This document shows positions 55,715-64,000 of a DNA stretch of 64,000 nucleotides, piece by piece. The DNA is from Pseudocercospora fijiensis CIRAD86. Lineage: Eukaryota; Ascomycota; Dothideomycetes; Mycosphaerellales; Mycosphaerellaceae. Within the stretch, counting starts at the first letter, position 1; each line of letters begins with the position of its first letter. The stretch is from NCBI RefSeq assembly GCF_000340215.1, contig NW_006921534.1, positions 4,277,041 to 4,341,040 on the forward strand, written 5' to 3'. The notes under the pieces were generated by a model. It was not told where the DNA came from, searched no databases, and saw only the letters and a program-made list of their open reading frames with translations. Made by a program: the position numbers and the translations under genes.

Positions 55715-58700
55715 GATGACTTGCACCACTGTCGATAAGTGACCAAGGTGTAGAATGTGGGTCTCCTGGTCTGATACTTCCTGGTGATTCCTGGATAGGC
55801 TTCTGCTTCGGGGTGCTGATGCTACTGTCGTTGTTGATGATCGAAGTTGCTATGACTTCCCTACTGGCTTTTATCTTCCAGGCGCAGGTCGCACGGCGAC
55901 ATGATCCATATGCCTGAGGTGAGGGCTAGGAGGCTTCGTCATCGTACGCAGTGCCCGGAGGTAGGGCGACGAGGTGGCAGTTGATCATGAGGGTGCAACT
56001 GGGAAGTGGTAAGCAGGGTAGAAGCCGCCATGTTTCGAGCGCACACCACCGCGAACTGGGCATTCGAGATAATGAGCGAAATTTGCGAATGGACACTCGA
56101 GAGGCGGAGCAATCGTAACATGTCGGCGCATATGACCTGTTCGTTCAGGAAGTGCAGCGGGTGGCAGGACATTAGCAGATTCGCGCTGGTGCAAGACGAT
56201 GTTGCGATGCCGCTAAAGGTCATGAGTCGTGCGAAGGAGGCGTATTTGGACAGCAACTCGCGGTGAAGCCGATAGTTGAACCAGCGCCGCCCTGGATTTA
56301 GAGTACCCGCTCAACCAGGAGGCTTTCAGGAGGCGGTGGAACGCTAACCGGCGCTGGAGGTTCGGCGTGACTGGAACAGCGGCTACTCTTGCGGGAACAA
56401 CTTCACGAATGACCACTTGCTGGTCTAGCAAGTGCACGTCTACACATCAAAGAACACTGGGTAGCGTGCTAACGTGCACGGACCCAATTTCCGGTATGCC
56501 GTAGGGCCATGCCTGGTGGTATGATGCTTCATGCCGGAATCTATCTGAGCCACGCCCAGTTTTCCAAGGACTACTTCTGTGCAGGCTTCTGTGGTGGAAT
56601 TGGGTACGGGAAAGTTACGACTGATGTCGTAGCGCATATAAAACGCAGCACGTGCTTTGCCTCAAGGGCTATACAACCACGACGCCCCTGAGTTTGGTTG
56701 GTTCCTACGACGTTTGGTTTGGTGGCAGAGCAAGAGACGGAAGATGAAGGTGAGAGGTGAATAGTGGAGGGAGGTCAAGAGTGCTGAGGAGTGGAGAACA
56801 AGCATCGTCTTCTTCATCAATCACTTAACTGGGGCGAGAGAGTGTGTGGGTATTGTCAACTGGCGGCCCGGCAGATGGGTAGATCATTGATGACAGCTAA
56901 ACATCAGCCACAATATCTGAAATTGTCCTCGTGGTGTTTCAATCTGAGTGAGGCGGCTATATATGAGGTCATCCTTGTTTGCCTCTTTTGCCTTCGTGGT
57001 TGTAGTTCTACATTGACTTTTGGCTAACGCGAGGTGGAGCGGTTCGCGTTCCTCGCCCTCTGCTGACCCTACCGCCCTTCATCCGAAAGTCGAAATGTGA
57101 GAATTCGCTTGCAAGGAACTTGTAGACCTTGTTTGCAACTTACGCATTCGCGTAAGGTTCCGAAAATTTGCAGGTTTGATATACCTTGAGCAAAATACAC
57201 AACCTTGAACTCGCTACGCTAATCTATCCTACACCCGTAGCACCTCTAAAATCTCACGCCATCTAGATCAATGCCCACTGGTCTTGCCATTCGTAAATCA
57301 TCATTGGTTTCGTTTCGCTGCCGTTGTACTGAAGTAGAAGCAAATTCGGGCACCGCAATCAAGAGTGCCTGCCAGTACGCAGCTAGAGGCGTGGAAAATC
57401 GTTGCACCTGAAATGCCCACGGCTCGAGCATCTTGGTGGATCCGCTCGTAATGCTGGGATAGGGATGAATATTCTTTTTTATGAATGACAATCCCAGGCC
57501 AGGACATTGTCGGCAGCACGCCGCCCACCACCGCCATAGACGCATCTCATCAGGAGTAAGTTGTGCGTGACTGTTGATGTCCGGTGTGAAATGAGAAGTT
57601 CTCTTCGAAAGCGCGCTGTGGTTTGGATCCACGGAAAGAGCACCGCCTTTGCATTTCTCACGGAGCCTGGGTGAACGATCATCCTGAAGCGTGTGCCCAA
57701 GGTCAAACGCAAGGCCTCGCAATGCTTAGCGGCGATTTCGAGGCGCGGCTACTTCAATCTATCATTGGCTAAGCTTCCGCAAAAAACGCGCACGGTGGCA
57801 GTGTGCTGAGCTCGGTACGTTGCTTGCCAGGCCTTCTGGCTTGAAGTCTTCACGAGTTTGAGATCTGTTGTGCGTCACGACAGACGCACCACCCAGGTAA
57901 CCTCATCGTACGGTGACGGTCGATCTTATGAGGTGGCACTGTTGCCACGAGTGAGGCATCGCGATCCAAATTGCCCGGGAACGTCTTTCAACTGGACTGA
58001 TGAAAACATCAAGGAGCTAAAAACTGCAATTTGCAGAGGGCGGTGCAATGATCAGCCACCCATGAGCCCAGATCATCAGCATCGGCGCCACGAGTAAGGC
58101 GAGCCTCGCTGCAGGCCAGATGTAATTCGGAGTTTCGCAGAAAGCGACCTGGTATTCGGTCCCTTGGCGGAGCTAGGCCTAGGGGTAACATGATCATCAG
58201 GTTGATGGTCCACGTGGTATATCATAGCCATGCTCTGGAAGTTGCCTGAGGACTTCGGTGATTTTCCCTCCTTTGTACGAGAGAGATGCACGTGTAGGGC
58301 GAGCTTTGTGAGGCCGCCTGTTTGCCTTCATGGCGGGGCTATTGCAAAATGACGATGAAACCAGGCTCTTCCTCCTTGCACAGTCTGCTGATTTATGATG
58401 TCTAGTACGGTAGAGCTGAGGAGTCGAGCATCGTCCTGAGTCTTGACGGCGGAGGATCATCGAGAAATGGTCCGGTGGACATTTACGACTTCGCGTCTGC
58501 CGCTAGGCTTTCGACCTGCTTCGCAGTGTAAGCACTTCTAGCCAGCTTCAAAATGGTCGTTGCAGGTGACACATCAAATCGCGATTCGAGCGGTTCACAG
58601 CGAAAGCAGCAGTAGAAGTCGAAGTGTGGAGGGGGCGGATAGCGTGAGAAGAGTGTTGTGAGGCACTGCACTCAAAGCTGAGGTCGCCGCCGGACCTCGG

Positions 58701-59001
58701 AAGCAAATCGACGTCGTCGGCGCGGGTCCACCCGGCAAGAAAGGAACAGGACGAGAAGAAGTAAGATACAATTTCCTGAGACTCTTATTGCTGATGCCTG
58801 GCGAAATTTTATCAAGACAAAGCGCTCGAGTACTTACGCACACCTACCACATTCACGGACGAAGGCTTTGCGCTGCCTGACTCCGCGCGCTGTGTCGCTT
58901 CAATGCACGCGACTGTTTGTCTTGCATTTGCAGGACTTTGATCAGCAACGAATCCAGGCCCTGCAACAGTAACAGCAACAGGCCGCAGCGCTCTCACAAG
59001 C
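55715..59001. other. Long gene-poor interval
   Basis: 3.3 kb with no gene I can support. Frames of 60-160 codons occur (for example 55939-56256, 57246-57722 and 58812-59210 on the minus strand) but overlap one another and show no domain, signal peptide or convincing splice support. Around 58483-58843 the minus strand has mitochondrial-presequence-like composition in two adjacent frames. The right end is the MDM34 promoter. Confidence 0.4.
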
Positions 59002-60762
59002 ATGGCGTTCAACTTCAACTGGTCGCCGCTCATCGCGGACACCGAGCGAGTGCGCGATATGCTCACCAATGCGCTCAATAAATCGCCGAAGCCGCCCATC
59101 ATTGTTGACGATATCATTGTGAATGAGCTGAATCTTGGATCTACGCCGCCGGAGCTCGAGATATTGGAGATAGGCGATTTGGCAGAAGATCGATTTCGGG
59201 GAATATTCAAGATGAGCTATACCGGAGACGCGTACCTCACGCTGAAGACGCGAGTGCAAGCGAATCCGCTGAATACCTATCTATCAACAAAACCGAGCTT
59301 CGCGAGTCCGCAACCTTTGGCGGCAAGCAGCAGCTTGACAATACCTATACAGATCTCGTTGTCGGAGATTCGTCTGTCTGGTTTCGTCATATTGGTGTTT
59401 TCGAAGCAGAAAGGCATCACGATTGTCTTCCGAAATGATCCTCTCGAAAAGCTGAAAGTATCCTCAACTTTCGACTCAATCCCATTTGTGCGAGATTATC
59501 TGCAGAAGACGATCGAGAACCAGCTACGGACTCTATTCATGGAAGACTTGCCTGCCATCATCCATCGACTCTCTTTGCAGAAGTTCAGCCCGGAATATCA
59601 AACGGCCGAGAACCAGGAGCCAAAGAAGAGTTCGAATAGCAATCCAGTGGATCGTTTCGTGAACCCAGCATTACTTGACGACGAAGTCGAAAGCGAATCA
59701 TTTTCCCTCGACCCACCCGCAGAAACTTACGCCTCATTCTCCCAGAAGAACATGGTGCGTTTAGCAGCTCTCACCGAGAGCCAGAAGACTCTGAGCCTGT
59801 TCACACCTAGTATAAGAGATTGCGTCTATCGAGCTTGGGCAAGTGCACATCGCGATGACTTCAGCGGGACAAACTCGCCAACACGACCCGTCACTTTGTC
59901 TAGACTGCAATCCTCGATCGCCTTGCACAGCACAGTATCCTCAGCTGCTTCGCAGGCTTCCGGAGCAGGCTCAGAGGCTACTAGGCCAAGTCTTGCCAGC
60001 ATGCACTCTACCGGAACAGTATACAGCCTTGGAAGTGGAATATCACGCACGAGGCCGGGCAAGAAGAGGAAACACCGCGTTGTCAACCTCAGGAAGAACA
60101 AGGATGACAAGGATACCGTTGATACTTTCAGCTTGTCCAGTGGTTACGATGATAGCGCAAGTCGAAGTCTCAGTGAGTCTGGCCGATCAAACGCTGTCAA
60201 ATCGAGCACAGAGGCCACCACTGCGCCATCAAGCAAGCTGCGAGAGGGAGAAATCACGACACCACCGAAGAGTCCAGGGAAGAGAATCGACTCGCGCACG
60301 ACGGATCGCACTGCGTCGATGAATAGCCGGCAAGTGCCACAATCACGACCAGAGACGCCGAAACAGTCTCTCAGGCCACCTGTCGAGGAGGATCTTGACC
60401 GCACCCCTCGAGCATCAACTGTGCTGCCGCAGAAGACAGTCAAAGCCGAGAAGCCATCTACCTCAACTAGAAATCAATTCCCAGAAATGCGATCATTCCC
60501 ATCACGATCGCCTTCTCCAGAGCTGCGACGAAGCTCGAGCGATAATAGTCGTACATCATCGGACGTCAAATTGCAAAGTCTCCTCTCTGCGTTTAGCGAA
60601 GGCAGCTCTGGTGGTATTCTTGAACAAGCTTGGATGCAGAAAATGGCTTCCGAGATTGCTAAGAAGGTCGAGCAGGAACGGGCGAAGCAGAAGGCCTGGC
60701 GAGCGTCCTCCGAGGACGGCTTGCGCGATGGCGAAGAAGCGCCGCCTGCATATGTTTCATGA
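59002..60762 (+). CDS. MDM34: Mdm34, ERMES complex subunit
   Basis: 586 residues, single exon. It begins [10 protein letters not shown], the typical Mdm34 start. Residues 1-200 are the SMP lipid-transfer domain ([85 protein letters not shown], and so on). The remaining part is low-complexity and Ser/Thr/Arg/Lys-rich, with one basic stretch [17 protein letters not shown]. It ends with APPAYVS, which contains a PPxY motif like the one used by Rsp5 for ubiquitination of yeast Mdm34. The protein sits on the mitochondrial outer membrane and tethers it to the ER with Mmm1, Mdm10 and Mdm12 for lipid exchange. Confidence 0.95.
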   Translation: MAFNFNWSPLIADTERVRDMLTNALNKSPKPPIIVDDIIVNELNLGSTPPELEILEIGDLAEDRFRGIFKMSYTGDAYLTLKTRVQANPLNTYLSTKPSFASPQPLAASSSLTIPIQISLSEIRLSGFVILVFSKQKGITIVFRNDPLEKLKVSSTFDSIPFVRDYLQKTIENQLRTLFMEDLPAIIHRLSLQKFSPEYQTAENQEPKKSSNSNPVDRFVNPALLDDEVESESFSLDPPAETYASFSQKNMVRLAALTESQKTLSLFTPSIRDCVYRAWASAHRDDFSGTNSPTRPVTLSRLQSSIALHSTVSSAASQASGAGSEATRPSLASMHSTGTVYSLGSGISRTRPGKKRKHRVVNLRKNKDDKDTVDTFSLSSGYDDSASRSLSESGRSNAVKSSTEATTAPSSKLREGEITTPPKSPGKRIDSRTTDRTASMNSRQVPQSRPETPKQSLRPPVEEDLDRTPRASTVLPQKTVKAEKPSTSTRNQFPEMRSFPSRSPSPELRRSSSDNSRTSSDVKLQSLLSAFSEGSSGGILEQAWMQKMASEIAKKVEQERAKQKAWRASSEDGLRDGEEAPPAYVS

Positions 60763-61011
60763 AGCTTGTGTTATTTGCGATCTTTCATTCTGAGCGCGGC
60801 GTCGGGGACTTTAAACAGGAAAGGATGTTACGATGAGATGCCCTCACGAGACTCGTTTGAGCGAGCTATGCAGCATGTTTGGGCCAATATTGAAGGCGGA
60901 CCTCAGTGTGGATATCGCACCTCTTTGTAACGACAATACCTGGTGGTAGAACACCAAGCCTCGAGCTTGATTGTACAGATTATATTCATAGATCCTCCAC
61001 AGCGAGGTAAT

Positions 61012-61621
61012 TTACCTCTTGTAAGTGATCTCTCCAGCATCTTCATCCTCAACGTCCTGCTTGTCTGCTGCGAGCAGCTTCTCCACTGCAGTCACTTTGT
61101 CTTCGATCGACTGTTTCTTGTCTGTGCGGCTTCCGACCCGAATGTCGGATTGTATTCTGACCACGCCTCTCGCATGCAGCATCGAGTGGCATTGGCCGAT
61201 GATGTGCATGCACTGATCCCAGCTTCCTTCTGCGGGACGATATCAGCAGAAGTGTCGGCTGCCAGAAAGCTTTCACGAACCGAGAGTTGTGCCAGCAGAG
61301 TGCATGCTATATTTCACTCCACTCTTCTTAAGCAGTCTCTGCACCTCGGCGACCTCTTTCGATACCGAAGCGGTTGGTGTTCCTGTAAATAGGCACTAGC
61401 CTTAGGACGACATTATCCCGGCATGTAGACTGTAGAAGTCCATGGATTTACCTAGTGGGATCAGGCAGAAATCTCAACCAAATATCAGCGACACCATTCC
61501 ACGAGCCCGACGAAAATGGGATATGCCTACCTGCCGTGCAGGATGCAGGTGTGGGTAGCTTGGTTGGTTCGCTGTCGGCCATCTCTCCCAACAGTTCTTT
61601 CAATTGTGGGCAAGTTTCCAT
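61012..61621 (-). CDS. ECM15: Ecm15/UPF0045 (MTH1187-like) thiamine-binding family protein
   Basis: Four exons, 61621-61531, 61472-61452, 61382-61281 and 61229-61012, give 143 residues (130 if the ATG at 61582 is used). Introns are 58, 69 and 51 bp. Exon 2 is only 21 nt. The spliced protein reads like the family throughout: CTADFCLIPLGTPTASVSKE, then SGVKYSMHSAGTTLEGSWDQ, then CHSMLHARGVVRIQSDIRVG and SRTDK. Each junction falls inside a conserved block, so the model is well supported. Members are small ferredoxin-like-fold proteins, often tetrameric; several bind thiamine. The role of yeast Ecm15 is not settled. The third donor (GTTCGT) is weak but required by the frame. It is divergent from IPK1. 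Confidence 0.87.
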
Positions 61622-62073
61622 GCTCGCGGCGTGTGAAGTTGGGGATGGAAGAAGGCCCAAGCGGGCAATTTGAGTTTGAGATCCTGGCGACGCGATGTGC
61701 AACCTCGACCAACAACCCGTCTCTAAGCTATGCCGTGTACTTCATCATCAAGCGAGGTACTCGCATTCCTCGTGATGTGTTCCGTACGTGGCGCTTTTGC
61801 CCCGGCTGCGAGAGATGCAACACGCTCTCCCGTCTGTCGCAACGACTGCGATCAGCCTCTCAACGACCGACATTAGCAGGTCGGTGACTCGGTGGACACT
61901 CCGGACGCTGCTGACTGAGGATGCGGGCGTGACATGTGAAAGAGCCAAGGGAATGCTTCTTCACATTTGGCTTTCTGTCATCAAACCTTGTTCTCCAGGC
62001 GCTTCTCTCCAGAAGAACTCATATCTTCGCACATGCGCGCACCTCCCCGACTCGATGACACCCGGCTACCAGA
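61622..62073. promoter_or_regulatory. Divergent promoter ECM15-like / IPK1
   Basis: 452 bp between opposite start codons. Short frames overlap on both strands; nothing else is supported. Confidence 0.5.
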
Positions 62074-63066
62074 ATGAGCATCCCTGTATGGTTTGTAGAA
62101 CGTGAAGGTTCGCCAAGATTCTGTGGCTTTGAACCGCCGACGACAGTCGCTTCGAAATGCATCTTGCAATATCTAAATGAAGGCGGCGCCAACTTCGTGT
62201 ATCAGATATTGGCTTTGGCCGAGGATGAGGAGCTTCCGCCAAGGCTACAAGGCAAACTACTACGACTGCGAAAGGATCTCTCACATGTACAGACGGCAGA
62301 AGAACAACTTGAAGCACTCGACACCAATTTCCGTGCCCTCTTCCCACCAGACAACCTCGTACTGCACGAACTGATTGGACTCGACCATGGTGTGCTCGAC
62401 CTTCTCAACAGAAGTCTGCAGGACTTGGTTCGCCCGCGACACCGATCTGGCGACCGTCTGCCCGCTGGGGAAATGTCGGGCTTGCTGGTAACAGACATGA
62501 CACCGATTTCTGGAGAGCTGTTGTTGCAACTCAAGCCCAAATGGCTAGCGCAGTCACCAAATGCGCCTCCAGGCTCCAAGAGATGCCGAACTTGTGCTGT
62601 CCGCTCGCACCGGGCCTCTGAACGTATACGGACTGCTACCGATGCTCAGGAGAGCTGTCCGCTAGATTTGCTCAACATCAACATCGAAGAGCGGAAGCGA
62701 GCAGTACATGCAATAACCCCAGATTGCCGACTCCAGGAATATCTGTTTAGCCAAGCTCAGCCACTGCTCCATCAGCTAAGATCATGCCAAACCGTCTTCG
62801 ACCCATATGGCGTTTTACGATCGTCAGGAGCAGATCAAGTCATGTCGCTGTGCAAAGCCATGACTTTACGAGACTGCACTTTATTTCTGAGAAGGTCCGG
62901 CGACAGCGTGGAAGCTCGGCTTGGGGATCTGGACCTGAAGCAGCCAGAAAAGCTCGCGCGTTGGAGAAAAGTTGAGTCCGACCTCATTAATGGTGGCTGG
63001 TATACCAATACCGAGCATCCAGATCACTGGATTCGCGAGAAGATCTGTCTCTTGTCTCGGACTTGA
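62074..63066 (+). CDS. IPK1: Inositol-pentakisphosphate 2-kinase Ipk1
   Basis: 330 residues, single exon. IPK1 motifs appear in order: NEGGANFVYQILAL (the G-A-N nucleotide loop, near 35), LLRLRKDL, LLVTDMTPISGELLLQLKPKWLAQSPNAPPGSKRCRTC (the K-P-K-W inositol and metal region, near 137-170), then CPLDLLN and LRDCTLFLR near the C-terminus, with an acidic LGDLDLKQPEKLARWRKVE end. The enzyme phosphorylates inositol 1,3,4,5,6-pentakisphosphate at the 2-position to give phytate (InsP6), which acts in mRNA export and polyphosphate-related signalling. Length is in the usual fungal range. The ATG at 62074 lies directly before the first motifs, and I see no upstream exon. Confidence 0.92.
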   Translation: MSIPVWFVEREGSPRFCGFEPPTTVASKCILQYLNEGGANFVYQILALAEDEELPPRLQGKLLRLRKDLSHVQTAEEQLEALDTNFRALFPPDNLVLHELIGLDHGVLDLLNRSLQDLVRPRHRSGDRLPAGEMSGLLVTDMTPISGELLLQLKPKWLAQSPNAPPGSKRCRTCAVRSHRASERIRTATDAQESCPLDLLNINIEERKRAVHAITPDCRLQEYLFSQAQPLLHQLRSCQTVFDPYGVLRSSGADQVMSLCKAMTLRDCTLFLRRSGDSVEARLGDLDLKQPEKLARWRKVESDLINGGWYTNTEHPDHWIREKICLLSRT

Positions 63067-64000
63067 TCGGTGTGTACACCCGCATTCTGGAGAATATTGA
63101 ACCACTTGTATAAGCACCGGGGACCTCTTGGACAACACTCTCGTACGACCTCGCGTTGAAGGCTTTTACATGCAGCGGAATCAGGTCCGCATACGCATGA
63201 AGGCACATTGCCACACGCTCCGAAAGGACTGGCCTGGAATTTCGGAGAGTTTCCACGAGCGTCTGGTGGTGTTTCAACAGGACAATGCCGTCATTCCAGA
63301 ATCAAAATATGCACGCTATGAATAGGCTCGCACTTAAGCACACGGCCGAGTCGCGTGTCACCGCTACCAATTTGCAACTAACCAGGTTATCGCTCATGCT
63401 TGGTGGGTCCCTTCAACACGACACTTCATCGTGTCAAGTCGTGCTGTTCAGCACCTGGATGGACAGGAGAAGTCTACATATACATTATGACTTCCATATC
63501 AAATGCTACATTGACCTCTAGACGCAAAAGCTGTTACTTTCTTTGCAAAATCGGAGCAGCGAAAGATGCGATATTTCGACCAGGATGGTGACGACAGCAC
63601 TTGATGCCGAGCGAATCCCGAGAGCTCACACCGAAAATGTTCTGATCAGAACAAAGTTCCACCTTGGAACCCACCAGATCGAGAACGCCGCGTCCACGAT
63701 TGACCTCACTGCTTAACAATCCTAGCACCTATGTAGGACTTTACGTTGGCATGACAGCAAGCTCTGGACACCGACCTCGCCATCGCAGAAATTCGCATCA
63801 GGTAATGGGACAAGTTCGGCATCCCTGGTCACAGACCAGTCTCGCGTACAATATATATCTGCGATGAACGACTTCTGAAGGCCTCATTTCTACACACATC
63901 TGCCTTGGACTCACATTACTTGGTATCATTCAACACCAGAACGGGATCTATTAATTGCGGACATGGCATCCGATCAGGTTTTCGAAGGATGGTGCGGCCT
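63067..64000. other. Intergenic to window end
   Basis: 934 bp downstream of IPK1. Short frames (63128-63325, 63285-63521, 63664-63867) show no recognisable features. No repeat or RNA gene is seen. Confidence 0.45.

Noticed and set aside
55939..56256. Possible second small Cys-containing gene left of 56.3 kb
   Set aside because: The Cys spacing does not form a recognisable motif in any frame and no in-phase intron was found.
57246..57722. 158-codon minus-strand frame
   Set aside because: No domain, signal peptide or splice support; two other frames overlap it.

Overview
This window is a piece of a filamentous ascomycete chromosome. The protein-coding genes carry short GT-AG introns of about 47-75 bp with CTAAC/CTGAC branch sites. 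They include typical Pezizomycotina families (a HET-domain protein, a fungal rhodopsin-type membrane protein, an ERMES subunit). An AT-rich transposon block has the CpA-to-TpA signature of repeat-induced point mutation (RIP). The gene set and style suggest a Dothideomycete (Capnodiales/Mycosphaerellales-like); this placement is inference.

Left part (1-9.2 kb): a HET-domain protein (452-2569, +), a secreted Pro/Thr/Tyr-rich repeat protein (3293-4279, +), the mitochondrial i-AAA protease Yme1 (5080-7578, -) and a three-exon ketopantoate-reductase family protein (8076-9159, -).

Transposon block (9480-23211): a nested pair of dead LTR retrotransposons. A Ty1/copia element lies on the minus strand with 170-bp LTRs and target duplication CGTCC. 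It was interrupted by a Ty3/gypsy chromovirus on the plus strand (10552-17746) with 198-bp LTRs and target duplication ATAGT. Both are saturated with transition-type stop codons. The pair landed in what had been a roughly 450-bp divergent promoter between the ketopantoate-reductase-like gene and a flavocytochrome b2-like dehydrogenase (23348-24846, +).

Middle part (25-36 kb, mostly minus strand): a membrane-anchored PPP-type phosphatase resembling vacuolar polyphosphatase Ppn2, a frame-broken secreted cysteine-rich gene, a seven-helix rhodopsin-like protein, a peroxisomal enoyl-CoA hydratase/isomerase ending in AKL, and an F-box/WD40 protein with long Q/A/His tracts.

Right part (36-64 kb): Cdc24-type Rho GEF, Coq3, a small secreted protein, an alpha/beta hydrolase with a GC-AG intron, a mitochondrial Mdl1-type ABC transporter, Rtt103, clathrin light chain, a Pfa5-like palmitoyltransferase, an 86-residue zinc-binding protein, Mdm34, a four-exon Ecm15/UPF0045 protein with a 21-nt exon, and inositol-pentakisphosphate 2-kinase Ipk1. 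Most are unrelated housekeeping genes. Several sit head to head and share promoters: F-box/Cdc24, Rtt103/clathrin light chain, and Ecm15-like/Ipk1. I see no secondary-metabolite cluster, CRISPR array, rRNA or convincing tRNA. The most unusual region is the nested, RIP-mutated transposon block and its effect on the promoter it split.
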